DNA from: CAIZWU01 sp942492905
GTDB taxonomy: Bacteria > Verrucomicrobiota > Verrucomicrobiia > Verrucomicrobiales > V1-33
Assembly: GCA_942492905.1 (NCBI GenBank)
Contig: OW818657.1
Location: forward strand, 1,736,001-1,800,000
Direction of reading: 5' to 3'
DNA length: 64,000 nucleotides
Shown here piece after piece: positions 51,963 through 60,088 of this stretch; the first letter of the stretch is position 1, and each line of letters opens with the position of its first letter. Below the pieces are notes generated by a model. That model was given only the letters and a program-made list of their open reading frames with translations, had not been told where the DNA came from and did no database searches. Both the position numbers and the translations under genes were made by a program.

Positions 51963-52814
51963 ATCGAGAAAATCGAAATCGAATGCCCGCATTGCGGTTC
52001 CCGGCAACGGGAGTCCGCGAGCGGGCTTTCGACGTATTGCCGAAGCTGTGGTCAGCACATCAAGCTGACCGGCGGAGCTTTGATTGCAGCACCGCGCCGC
52101 AGTTTCTGGGGTCTGGGAAAAGCGGTTCCGGTCCCCGCGGCGTCCCCGCTGCGCGCACGGCCCGCCGGAGTGGCAGTCCCCCTCTGGCTCGCCGGGAGCA
52201 GCGCCACCGAGGGCGATCTGGTGGCCCAAAGCGGGGAACATCCCGAAAACAGCCATGGGGTTCATGCCCCGGTGCCCCGCCGGGAAGTGGTCTGCTTCGA
52301 TTGCAAGGCGGTCAGCAAAGCGTCCGCCAAGGCCACCTCGACCCAATGTTCGAACTGCGGCACCTTCATCGATTTGCGGGATGTGGACATCCGCGTGCGC
52401 AGCACCCAGCGCATCCGGACCCGGGGGAATGTCACCGTCCACAAAAAAGGAGCCCTGCTGGGCACCGCGATCCATTGCGGCAGTCTGGTGATTGAAGGTT
52501 CCGTCGCCGGCAGCATTTATGCGCAGGAGACGGTGGAATTCCGCACCAACGCGAAGGTATTGGGGGAAATCCGCTGCCGTCACCTGCTGGTGGAAAAACG
52601 CTGCCTGGTGCAATGCCTCCAACCGGTCCATGTGCAAACCTTGACCCTGCAGGGGCAACTCACCGCCCGGGTGCTGGCCAGCGGGTTGGTCCAGATCGGT
52701 CGGCAGGGCCGTCTCGAAGGGGCCCTCAATGCCGGCCGGCTCAGCCTGGAGGCTGGCGGATTGGTGGACGGGGCCATGATGATCACGGGCCGGGTTCCGG
52801 AGGCCGGCTCCTGA
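51960..52814 (+). CDS. Zinc-ribbon bactofilin-like protein (probable CTG start)
   Basis: A 284-residue protein if read from CTG 51960. A first zinc ribbon (CPHCGSRQRE...YCRSCG) lies at residues 9-30, a second (CFDCKAVSK...CSNCG) at about 131-155. The C-terminal 130 residues (RTRGNVTVHKKGALLGTAIHCGSLVIEGSVAGSIYAQETVEFRTNAKVLGEIRCRHLLVEKRCLV) have bactofilin-like alternating G-x-V strands. So this is a bactofilin with a zinc-ribbon N-terminus. The reading frame downstream of the TTG at 52080 is shorter by 40 residues and loses the first ribbon. It lies 82 bases after the first bactofilin and probably co-assembles with it; that is inference. Confidence 0.78.
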   Translation: MIEKIEIECPHCGSRQRESASGLSTYCRSCGQHIKLTGGALIAAPRRSFWGLGKAVPVPAASPLRARPAGVAVPLWLAGSSATEGDLVAQSGEHPENSHGVHAPVPRREVVCFDCKAVSKASAKATSTQCSNCGTFIDLRDVDIRVRSTQRIRTRGNVTVHKKGALLGTAIHCGSLVIEGSVAGSIYAQETVEFRTNAKVLGEIRCRHLLVEKRCLVQCLQPVHVQTLTLQGQLTARVLASGLVQIGRQGRLEGALNAGRLSLEAGGLVDGAMMITGRVPEAGS

Positions 52815-52892
52815 AGATGGGTGGTTTCCCCCGTTGAAATTCCCTCTCGACGGAATGCCCCGAGCAGGTCAGTAATACGGGTTCATTAACCA

Positions 52893-53498
52893 ATGCACTG
52901 CCCATATTGTCAGCAACCCGTCGCCGAAGATTCGGCGCAGTGTGCCGGTTGTGGCCTGGATCTGGGCCGCGTGGACAGCGTCCTGGGAATTCCCCCGGTG
53001 ATCCCTTCCGGAATCTCGGACATGGCCCAAGTTTTGTCAGGGAAAGCGGCAAGGCAGATCAAGCGCGCGTTGGGTCAATTCTGCGGGCGGTTTCCCCAGA
53101 TTACCGTGGCTGTGGTGTTGGCGGAGGCGCCGGAGGTCGTTCCCTTGCGGACGTGGGCGTGGTGGCTGTTCAACCGGGGGAATTTCAGCGCTGCCCTCGA
53201 CAAGGGTTTCATGAACCGGGATCTCCTGCTGGTGATCGACCCAGTGCGGAGACAAGCCGCGCTGACCATGGGGTATGGATTGGAGCCATTTGTGGGACCG
53301 CGGGATTTGAGCAATGCCCTGACCGCCGGCACGGCGGCTTTGGCGGCCGGGGAATGGGCGGAATACTGCCAGCAGGTTTTAGTCGCCTTGGATGATGGAT
53401 TCCGTCTGATCATCAGCCGTATGTCCCAGGTGTATGGAGTACCCGTGCCGTTGCTCACGGCGTCGCCACCACCCGCAGAAGGGGCCGCGGTCTGGTAA
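52893..53498 (+). CDS. Zinc-ribbon protein with TPM domain
   Basis: A 201-residue protein. The N-terminus MHCPYCQQPVAEDSAQCAGCGLDL is a zinc ribbon (two CxxC). Residues 40-190 match a TPM-domain protein: LSGKAARQIKRALGQFCGRFPQITVAVVLAE, then TWAWWLFNRGNFSAALDKGFMNRDLLLVIDPVRRQAALTMGYGLEPFV, with the R-x-A-x-x-x-G-Y-G-L-E motif typical of the family. TPM proteins include phosphatase-like and photosystem-repair proteins. It has no signal peptide, so the domain is cytoplasmic here, unusual for the family. It is encoded between the bactofilins and a TPR protein. Confidence 0.85.
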   Translation: MHCPYCQQPVAEDSAQCAGCGLDLGRVDSVLGIPPVIPSGISDMAQVLSGKAARQIKRALGQFCGRFPQITVAVVLAEAPEVVPLRTWAWWLFNRGNFSAALDKGFMNRDLLLVIDPVRRQAALTMGYGLEPFVGPRDLSNALTAGTAALAAGEWAEYCQQVLVALDDGFRLIISRMSQVYGVPVPLLTASPPPAEGAAVW

Positions 53499-53519
53499 AC
53501 TCCGCTGATTTTCAAATAC

Positions 53520-54020
53520 ATGTCTTCTCCCGCCGATGCCTCCGATGATTTGCCTATGATGAGGCGGTTGCGCGGGGAGGTCGATGGTTATCTGGAGCTG
53601 GAAATGCCGGAGATGGCAGAAGAGGAATTGGCTGCGGTGCCTGCCCGGTTGGCCGCGCATCCTCTCATCCTGGATGGCAAAATGGCCGTGCTGATGCACC
53701 GGAAAGCCTGGGCGCAAGCCGTGGAGACTGGCCTGACCGGCTGCGTCGCTGCCCCCGGACAAGCTTCGTTTTTTATCCATACGGCCTTCTGCTTGCACGA
53801 GTTGAAGCGGACCGAGGAAGCTCATCTCCTGCTCATTTCCGGACCGGCTTCCCTGCGTCAGGAGGCCTTGTTTCATTACAACATGGGATGTTATCTCTCC
53901 GTGCTGGGCCGGACGGAGGAAGCGCGGGGCTACCTCAGCGAGGCTTTCCGTCTGGACGCCTCGCTGAGGAAATTTGCCCGGGCCGATCATGACCTGCAGG
54001 CGATGTGGCCGCTTTTGTGA
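53520..54020 (+). CDS. TPR-like protein in the bactofilin cluster
   Basis: A 166-residue helical protein. EVDGYLELEMPEMAEEELAAVPARLAAHP, then AAPGQASFFIHTAFCLHELKRTEEAHLLLISGP and ALFHYNMGCYLSVLGRTEEARGYLSEAFRLDASLRKFARADHDLQAMWPLL are degenerate tetratricopeptide repeats, the last with the usual A-x-x-Y-L motif. No enzyme signature or signal. It starts 21 bases after the TPM gene, so it is part of the same unit. It may be a scaffold for the zinc-ribbon/bactofilin proteins, an inference from context only. Confidence 0.8.
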   Translation: MSSPADASDDLPMMRRLRGEVDGYLELEMPEMAEEELAAVPARLAAHPLILDGKMAVLMHRKAWAQAVETGLTGCVAAPGQASFFIHTAFCLHELKRTEEAHLLLISGPASLRQEALFHYNMGCYLSVLGRTEEARGYLSEAFRLDASLRKFARADHDLQAMWPLL

Positions 54021-54042
54021 GGGAAATCCTCTTTTGGCGGGA

Positions 54043-55068
54043 TCAGGACCAGCCGTGTGCCTCGCGGACCTTGAGCATGGCGGCCAGGATGGCATTCCAG
54101 GTGCCGGGGCGGTGGAGGACTTCGTTGGGGAACATACAACCATCCCAGCAGAGGTGCTTGATACCGCGTTCCTGGGCGCCTTTCAGCCAGTAGCCGGAAG
54201 CCGCGGTGATATCCAGCTTGCCATTGGGATCGTCCGCCTGGCAGTGACGGCCGGTTTTATCGTGGCTGCCGGAGCCATGTACCGTGCCGTCGTTCTGGGC
54301 CACATGGAAGTCGATCGTCCACGGCCGCAGGGCATCGGTCATGGTGGTGTAGGCCGCATGGAATTCCTCCGGCGTATAGCCTTCGTGGAGCAGCGCCGCT
54401 TCCGGGGCATTGTAGCCCATCAGATAGAGATAGGTGTGGGCGAGGTCGGCCTGGAAGCCCACGGTGCCGGGCATGCCGGTCTGTTCGAGAGTTTCCAGCA
54501 TGGCCTTCCATGAGTGCATCCCGCCCCAGCAGATCTCCCCTTCGGCGGCGAGGCGTTCGCCGTGATCGGCGGCGACCTTGCCGGCTTCGCGGAAGGTTTC
54601 CGCGATCCGTTTGGTGGTGCCGGCCGGGTCTTCCGCATAAGGACCCACCCCGCCGGCGGAGTCGATGCGGATCACGCCATACTGCCGGACGCCGTGTTGA
54701 TTGAGCAGGCCGGCAATGCGGCAGGCTTTTTCCACCGCGAGCACAAACTTGGCGCGCGCTTCAGCATCGCCTGCGGCGCTGTCCCCCACCGTGCCGGGCC
54801 AGACCGGGGCCACGAGGGAACCGACCGCGAGGCCGTATCCGGCGATCTTGTCGGCCATGGCTTTGAGGTCGTCCTCGCTGATGTCGATATTGGTGTGCGG
54901 GTCAAACAGGAAAAGATCCACGCCATCGAACTTCTGGCCGTTCACTTCTGCCGCGGCGGTGTAGCGGAGCATGGTATCCAAATCGATAAAAGGTTCCGCG
55001 CCGGGGCTGCCTTTGCCGACGAGACCGGGCCACATGGCGTTGTGAAGCTTGGGGAGGGAGTGGGACAT
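54043..55068 (-). CDS. Sugar phosphate isomerase/epimerase-like TIM-barrel protein
   Basis: A 341-residue xylose-isomerase-like TIM barrel. Motifs include FDGVDLFLFDPHTNIDISEDDLKAMADKIAGYGLAVGSLVAPVWPG, HGERLAAEGEICWGGMHSWKAMLETLE and TVGFQADLAHTYLYLMGYNAPEAALLHEG; the Glu, Asp and His metal ligands sit at expected places. This is the AP endonuclease/isomerase family (IolE/IolI-like), so the substrate is unassigned; a sugar or inositol role is likely. The start at 55068 is preferred, since the longer frame start at 55098 adds ten residues without homology. It is convergent with the TPR gene. Confidence 0.85.
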   Translation of the reverse strand: MSHSLPKLHNAMWPGLVGKGSPGAEPFIDLDTMLRYTAAAEVNGQKFDGVDLFLFDPHTNIDISEDDLKAMADKIAGYGLAVGSLVAPVWPGTVGDSAAGDAEARAKFVLAVEKACRIAGLLNQHGVRQYGVIRIDSAGGVGPYAEDPAGTTKRIAETFREAGKVAADHGERLAAEGEICWGGMHSWKAMLETLEQTGMPGTVGFQADLAHTYLYLMGYNAPEAALLHEGYTPEEFHAAYTTMTDALRPWTIDFHVAQNDGTVHGSGSHDKTGRHCQADDPNGKLDITAASGYWLKGAQERGIKHLCWDGCMFPNEVLHRPGTWNAILAAMLKVREAHGWS

Positions 55069-55327
55069 GGTGGTGATAGTGGAATTGAAGGAATCCATCC
55101 GCGGAAACGGACCGGAAAGGAGGGGTTATTACGTTTCTCCGGGCTGGAGTGTCCAGCAAAATATCCCATTCCCCTTTCACCGGCCACCCGCGCCAAGCGT
55201 TCGAGTGAAACGGGCAACTTGCTTGCCGGATAAGGAGGATGGTATTGCTTGGACTAATCCTCTCCCCCTGTGGAGCGGGAGTAAATCAAATCCCCACATA
55301 ATTTGCCGCCCCAGTTGGCTGTTTCCC

Positions 55328-56206
55328 GTGAATTCTCTCATTTTCCGACAGATTGATCCGTCCGAGACCGCCGCCGTGGCGGCATTGGCCTGCGAGGTGT
55401 TCGACCAGTTTGTGGCCCCCTGTTATGCGTCCGAAGGCATCGCGGAGTTTCATCGCTATGCGGCTGCGGGTGCTCTTTCCCAACGCCATGGTTCCGGCCA
55501 TGTCACGTGGGTGGCAGGGCAGGCCGGCGGGTTGGCCGGGATGCTGCATCTCCGCGGACCAGCGCACGTTTCCATGCTGTTTGTGCGGGCGGCGCATCAG
55601 CGCAGCGGGATTGGCCGCGGGTTGCTCGCCGCCGCCGGGGAGACGGACTGCCTGTTCACCGTCAATGCCTCTCCCAACGCCGTGGCGGCCTACCAGCGTC
55701 TGGGTTTCCGCCTGATTGGATCAGAGCAGTGCCTGCACGGCATCCGTTTTTTCCCCATGCAACGTCTCCCGGATCCGCCCGCCACCTTGTCCTTTGGGGA
55801 GATCACCCTGCGATTCGTTGAAGTGATAGCGGGCGATCCTGCCCGGGGTTTGGTTCCTTATTACCATTTCCGGATGATGACCCCCGATGGGGCAGAGGTC
55901 GGCCACCTGAACTTCCGCATCGGCGATACGGAGCACGTCCGGGTCGCGGCGGGCCACATTGGGTTTGGAGTCCTGGAGCCCTTCCGGGGACACGGTTACG
56001 CCTTGCAGGCCTGCCGGGCGGTCGCCCCGTTTGTCCGGATGGTTTCGCGGTCGGTGACGATCACCTGCGACCCCGGCAATGCCGCGTCCCAACGGACTAT
56101 CGAGCGCCTGGGCGCGCCGTGGGTGGACGAGGTGGAAGTCCCCCCGCACGATCCCCACTATCTGCGGGGATCCCGAAGGAAGCGGCGTTACCGATGGACC
56201 CCTTGA
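55328..56206 (+). CDS. Double GNAT acetyltransferase
   Basis: A 292-residue protein with two GNAT domains, started at GTG 55328. The first (residues 1-140) has RAAHQRSGIGRGLLAAAG, the CoA-binding loop, and NASPNAVAAYQRLGFR. The second (residues 155-285) resembles RimJ/RimL type: MTPDGAEVGHLNFRIGDTEHVRVAAGHIGFGVLEPFRGHGYALQACRAVAPFV, then GNAASQRTIERLGA. Both CoA loops are intact. Such fusions suggest one domain is catalytic and the other regulatory or that two amines are acetylated; not resolvable here. The upstream frame extends to 55049 but lacks a better start. Confidence 0.85.
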   Translation: MNSLIFRQIDPSETAAVAALACEVFDQFVAPCYASEGIAEFHRYAAAGALSQRHGSGHVTWVAGQAGGLAGMLHLRGPAHVSMLFVRAAHQRSGIGRGLLAAAGETDCLFTVNASPNAVAAYQRLGFRLIGSEQCLHGIRFFPMQRLPDPPATLSFGEITLRFVEVIAGDPARGLVPYYHFRMMTPDGAEVGHLNFRIGDTEHVRVAAGHIGFGVLEPFRGHGYALQACRAVAPFVRMVSRSVTITCDPGNAASQRTIERLGAPWVDEVEVPPHDPHYLRGSRRKRRYRWTP

Positions 56207-56242
56207 ACCCGCCACACTGAGGGGAGGAGGGAACCGGGCAAG

Positions 56243-56281
56243 TGACCGACCAATTCAGCGACCCAGTCGGGCGGTCATTTT
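56243..56281 (+). terminator. Possible terminator after the double GNAT gene
   Basis: TGACCGACC (56243-56251) and GGGCGGTCA (56269-56277) pair with one mismatch over a 17-base loop, followed by TTTT. The long loop weakens the call. The remainder of the 248-base gap up to 56455 has no feature I can see. Confidence 0.4.
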
Positions 56282-56454
56282 CCCCCTCAGCTTTGAGGAT
56301 TGTCTTGCAGTGCTGTCCGTCAAAGCGCATAACCGGAACCATGCCGGCAGCAGGAGCGCCGTCCTTTTTCGAAGATGCCTCAATCTCCTGACTCTTCTAC
56401 GGAATGCAGCGGGGCGCACTCAAATGAAGTCCTGCCGGTGACCTGCTAATTGAA

Positions 56455-57021
56455 ATGATGCGCGTAAAAGCCCGGAAAGCCAGATTTGTGTTTATGGTCT
56501 CCGGAGTCGTCCTGATTTTGGTGGTTGGGCTCCTGTTTGCGATGGGGATTCTTTCGATGCCGCGTGATTTTTCATCACCTCATGCCGTCATCCGGCTTGT
56601 CGATGGAAAGGGTGCCCCGCTTGCCGGGATTAAAGTGGTTCGGAACTGGTATGACAGCGATAGCGGCAAAGAGGGCAGCGATCAGGTGGCTAGCGACCAA
56701 GCGGGGATTGCCAGATTTTCCAAGGTGCCTGCGAATGTTGGACCATTTACCGGAGCCTGGAGGAAAGCCTACACCAGTCTGGGGATGTGCGGTGCTGGAA
56801 GCGGCACCTCCACCACCATTTATGTCCGCTACCACGGGATTTGCACCGTTGCCCCCAAAAGCAAAACGCTGCGAAAAGTGGGACCGTCGAATCAGGATCC
56901 GGATGGTGTCTGGTTTTATTCATTCACTGACAGCGAGTCGAACACCGTGGTGAATCTCTCTTTTCCGGGGACAACAAAGAACATCGATTACGTGCTAGTA
57001 TCGGGCTTTCCTGCTCCGTGA
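56455..57021 (+). CDS. Membrane-anchored protein of unknown function
   Basis: A 188-residue protein with an N-terminal membrane helix (FVFMVSGVVLILVVGLLFAMGIL) after a basic stretch, so the rest is probably outside the cytoplasm. The extracytoplasmic part has an Ig-like/carboxypeptidase-regulatory-like start (AVIRLVDGKGAPLAGIKVVRNWYDSDSG...) then a Cys-containing region (SLGMCGAGSGTSTTIYVRYHGICTV) with two Cys that could form a disulfide. No family recognised. The ATG doublet at 56455-56460 leaves the exact start open by one codon. Confidence 0.65.
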   Translation: MMRVKARKARFVFMVSGVVLILVVGLLFAMGILSMPRDFSSPHAVIRLVDGKGAPLAGIKVVRNWYDSDSGKEGSDQVASDQAGIARFSKVPANVGPFTGAWRKAYTSLGMCGAGSGTSTTIYVRYHGICTVAPKSKTLRKVGPSNQDPDGVWFYSFTDSESNTVVNLSFPGTTKNIDYVLVSGFPAP

Positions 57022-57100
57022 ATGCTGGCCGGGGATATTCTGCACCCCTTTTTCCATACACTCGTCCACCTCCTTACGGCTTCGCGAAAAGTTTGGCTTG

Positions 57101-57574
57101 TTAATCCCCGGCAGTTTGGGAGAGCTTGAGCACGGTTTTGAATTCGCCGGCGGTGACTGGGGTGATGCTGAGGCGGTTGCCTTTGCGGAGGGTGGCCATG
57201 TCCGACAGGGCAGGGGTGTCGCGCAGGCGGGGCAGGCTGACGGGATGTTTGAGGTCCTTTTCCCAGGCGACATCGACGAGCATCCAGATGGGTTTTTCCG
57301 GAGTGGCCTTGGGGTCGAAGTAGTCGTCGGAAGGATTGAACTGGGTGGGATCGGGGTAGGGTTCGGAGGCGATGCGCATGACGCCGGCGACGCCGGGTTC
57401 CGCACAGCTGCTGTGGTAGAAAAGGGCGAGGTCGCCAACCTTCATGTTATCGCGCATGTAGTTCCGGGCCTGGTAGTTGCGCACGCCGGACCAGGGTTCG
57501 GTCTGGCGGGGCCGGGCTTTGAGATCGGCGAAGGAGAAGACGTCGGGTTCGGATTTGAAGAGCCAGTAGTTCAT
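57101..57574 (-). CDS. EVE domain-containing protein
   Basis: A 157-residue EVE-domain protein. The N-terminus MNYWLFKSEPDVFSFADLKA and the GVRNYQARNYMRD.MKVGDLALFYHSSCAEPGVAGVMRIASEPYPDP block are the standard signature, with PIWMLVDVAWEKDLKHPVSLPRLRDTPALSDMATLRKGNRLSITPVTAGEF at the end. EVE domains are PUA-like folds that bind modified nucleobases, so a role in DNA or RNA modification sensing is likely but unproven. It lies just downstream of the transferase gene on the same strand (28 bases). Confidence 0.93.
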   Translation of the reverse strand: MNYWLFKSEPDVFSFADLKARPRQTEPWSGVRNYQARNYMRDNMKVGDLALFYHSSCAEPGVAGVMRIASEPYPDPTQFNPSDDYFDPKATPEKPIWMLVDVAWEKDLKHPVSLPRLRDTPALSDMATLRKGNRLSITPVTAGEFKTVLKLSQTAGD

Positions 57575-57602
57575 GGGTGGAAGAGAGGACGGTGAGCAGG
57601 AG

Positions 57603-58286
57603 TCAGGCGACAGGAGTAGGCGGCGGCAGGGGTTGCCAGGTGCCGCTGTGCCAGTCATACGCTTCGAGGGCGGGGAAAGTTTTTTTGTAGTCGTAGTGGC
57701 TGGGCTCCACGGTGGCGTAGCCGGGGTAGAGATAGCGTCGGCCGGTGCGCTGGGCGTAGGCGATTTCGTGGAGGAAGGTGCAGATGCCGAGGCTGCGGGC
57801 GGAGGCGTCCGGCTCGAACATGGCATAGACGCTGGAGCAGGATTCGGCCCCGAGATCCAGATAACTGACGGCAAGGAGCTGGCCGCGGTCGAGCAGGCGG
57901 ACTTCCTGACACTCGCAGGGCTGGGTGGCGGGGTCGGCTTCGGGGAGGAAAACGCGGAGGGATTCCGGGAGGTTGGATTTGAAGCGGGCGCGGTGGCGGA
58001 AGAAGAGGGCTTCGCGGTCGGGGTTGACCTGGGCGGGACCCATTTCCACGGTGAGGTCTGCGTTCTTTTTCAGAATGCGGCGGTGTCGGGCGGTGGGCTG
58101 GAAATCCGCGAGGACGAGGCGCAGGGGCAGGATGCGGTGCCATGAGCCATCGGGATTCAAGGACAAGCTATAGCGGAAAAACTCCCGGCCGAAATGACGC
58201 CAGCCCTGACTCCAACGGGTGTCCATTTCCTGCGGCGTGGTTTGCGTCAGGATGGCCTGTTCGAAAATGACGGGCGGGAAGGACAC
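57603..58286 (-). CDS. Arginyl/leucyl-tRNA-protein transferase-like protein (Ate/Bpt type)
   Basis: A 227-residue cytosolic transferase-like protein of the GNAT-fold aminoacyl-tRNA-protein transferases. MDTRWSQGWRHFGREFFRYSLS at the start, FQPTARHRRILKKNADL and the C-terminal SLGICTFLHEIAYAQRTGRRYLYPGYATVEP.HYDYKKTFPALEAYD are the conserved blocks of the Bpt/ATE1 group. They attach Leu or Arg to N-terminal residues, marking proteins for degradation by ClpAP-type proteases. The usual N-terminal Cys motif of ATE1 is missing, so activity should be checked. It is 40 bases upstream of the GT39 gene end, on the same strand. Confidence 0.85.
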   Translation of the reverse strand: MSFPPVIFEQAILTQTTPQEMDTRWSQGWRHFGREFFRYSLSLNPDGSWHRILPLRLVLADFQPTARHRRILKKNADLTVEMGPAQVNPDREALFFRHRARFKSNLPESLRVFLPEADPATQPCECQEVRLLDRGQLLAVSYLDLGAESCSSVYAMFEPDASARSLGICTFLHEIAYAQRTGRRYLYPGYATVEPSHYDYKKTFPALEAYDWHSGTWQPLPPPTPVA

Positions 58287-58326
58287 GGGGGAGGAGAAGG
58301 TTGATGGGCGGAGGGGGGCCGTGCGG

Positions 58327-59967
58327 TTAGTTGGTGGGTGGGGTGCGGCGGAGCAGGGTGTAGGGGGTGCCGTCGTCGTCGGGGACGGTCAGGATTGGTT
58401 CAGAGAATCCGGCGCGGGCGAGCCGGTCCACCATTTTGGGGTCTTCGAGGCGTTTGGCGGGGATGAGGAGCCATGGGGCATCCGGCGTGACCTGGCGGAT
58501 GCCGGCAATTTCCACCACGTTTTCCCCCAGATAAAAGAGGAAGGGCTGCGGTCCAGGATACATGGCGAGGAGGCGGGGCGAAGGGCCGGTTTTGGCGAGG
58601 ATGGCCAGAGCCGGGGGGCGGATGTCTTCATGCAGGCGCATGATAGGCATCATGACGGAAGCCTTGAAGATCATGGCCCAGGCGCAGAGCAGGGCGGACT
58701 CGGCAAAGAGCCGGTCAGGCCAGGCGATGCGGGCAAAACGGATGGCGAGCAGCCAGAGAATGACACTGCCGCCCAGCATGACGGCCATGGCCGGGATCAT
58801 GGAGCCGGGGGCTTTCCAGTAGGGAAGGACGACTCCAGCGACGGTGAGAAAGAGCAGCAGAAACCGAATGATGCCACTGACCCAGCGGGCAGTGGCAGGT
58901 TCTCCGGCGACGGGATCGCGCCGCTGTTTCCAATGCGTCAGGAGCACCACCGCGAGCGCGGCCACCGGAGCGAGCAGCGGGAGCTGGAAGCGGGCGCGGG
59001 ACTCCGGGAGCAGGGCATAGACCAAACCAGAAGTCAGGGTGCCCCAGCCGAGTCCGAGGATGAGGGCGCGGTCCTTTTGGGACAGGTCGGGCCACCAGGT
59101 GCGGCGGGCCGGGCGCCAGAGCACGAGGGCGACAATGGTCCAGGGACTGAGCAGGAGCAGGGTCTCAAACGGGCCGAGGGGATAGGTTTTCCAATCGATG
59201 GCGGAGGGGTCGAGTCGCTTCAGCACCTGGTTCAACCACATCTGGGTCTGGCCGGTGGCGGAAGGATCGGTCGGCAGGAGGGCGAGGCGTTCGCGGGTGG
59301 CCATGACCCACGGCAGGGGCATGAAAATACTGAGGGCCAATCCCGCGAAATGGGCGGGATGCCAGAGCTCACGACGCTGGCCGTTTTTCCACAAGGCGAT
59401 GCCGGCGATGGCATAGAAGAAGGGGAGGAAAACAGGTCCCTTGGCGAGGGAGGCGAGGCCGAACCAGACCCCGGCCCATAACCAGCGCGGCCACGGCGAG
59501 CCGCCGCGATACCATCCGGCGAGCCAGCCCAGCATGCCGATGCCTGATAAACTGAAAAACACCGCCTCAATCTCGGCAAGACGTCCTTTTTCCACCGCGC
59601 CGATGGTGGTCAGGATGGCCAGCGGCAGCCACCAGGCCCCAGCGGGTCCGGCGAGGATACGCCCAGCGTAGGCAGCAGTGAGCGCCAGCAGCAGAACGGA
59701 AAGAGCCGAAGGCAGGCGGGCGGCGAATTCGCTCTCGCCCCCGAGGGCTTTGAAGGAGGCGGCGATGGACCAATTGATGAGCGGTGGTTTGCGGTGATAG
59801 GGTTTTCCCTCGGAGTAAGGCAGGACGTAGTCGCCGGTCTGCATCATCACCCGGGCCGGCAGGATGCGGCGGCCTTCCTCTCCTTTCAATTCCATGCCGC
59901 CGAGGCCGGGCAGATAGATGGCGGCCCAGGTGAGGACGAGCGTGAGGATAAGGAGGACGCGGGGCAT
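58327..59967 (-). CDS. Glycosyltransferase family 39/PMT-like integral membrane enzyme
   Basis: A 546-residue membrane enzyme with about twelve helices. The N-terminal LPGLGGMELKGEEGRRILPARVMMQTGDYVLPYSEGKPYHRKPPLINWSIAASFKALGGESEFAARLPSAL is the ArnT/PMT-2 signature, with the catalytic acidic pair read as GEE in place of the usual DE. It likely uses a polyprenyl-phosphate sugar donor to glycosylate a lipid or protein in the periplasm. The start at 59967 gives the natural N-terminus; the frame extends 15 codons upstream to 60012. It shares the strand with the transferase and EVE genes. Confidence 0.88.
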   Translation of the reverse strand: MPRVLLILTLVLTWAAIYLPGLGGMELKGEEGRRILPARVMMQTGDYVLPYSEGKPYHRKPPLINWSIAASFKALGGESEFAARLPSALSVLLLALTAAYAGRILAGPAGAWWLPLAILTTIGAVEKGRLAEIEAVFFSLSGIGMLGWLAGWYRGGSPWPRWLWAGVWFGLASLAKGPVFLPFFYAIAGIALWKNGQRRELWHPAHFAGLALSIFMPLPWVMATRERLALLPTDPSATGQTQMWLNQVLKRLDPSAIDWKTYPLGPFETLLLLSPWTIVALVLWRPARRTWWPDLSQKDRALILGLGWGTLTSGLVYALLPESRARFQLPLLAPVAALAVVLLTHWKQRRDPVAGEPATARWVSGIIRFLLLFLTVAGVVLPYWKAPGSMIPAMAVMLGGSVILWLLAIRFARIAWPDRLFAESALLCAWAMIFKASVMMPIMRLHEDIRPPALAILAKTGPSPRLLAMYPGPQPFLFYLGENVVEIAGIRQVTPDAPWLLIPAKRLEDPKMVDRLARAGFSEPILTVPDDDGTPYTLLRRTPPTN

Positions 59968-60037
59968 GGGGGGCGGGGCCGGTGGTGAGAAAGGGGAAGC
60001 CGACGGAGTCAAGGAGGCACGGAAATGGGAAAAGCAA

Positions 60038-60065
60038 AAGGGGCATCCGTGACCGGATGCCCCTT
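60038..60065 (-). terminator. Rho-independent terminator of the Ala-rich lipoprotein gene
   Basis: AAGGGGCATCCG (60038-60049) and CGGATGCCCCTT (60054-60065) are perfectly complementary with a TGAC loop. On the minus strand the stem is followed by TTTTGCTTTT, so it terminates transcription of the gene at 60089-60634, which ends 23 bases upstream. Confidence 0.85.
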
Positions 60066-60088
60066 GGCGTAGAAGTTTTGGGCTGGGC

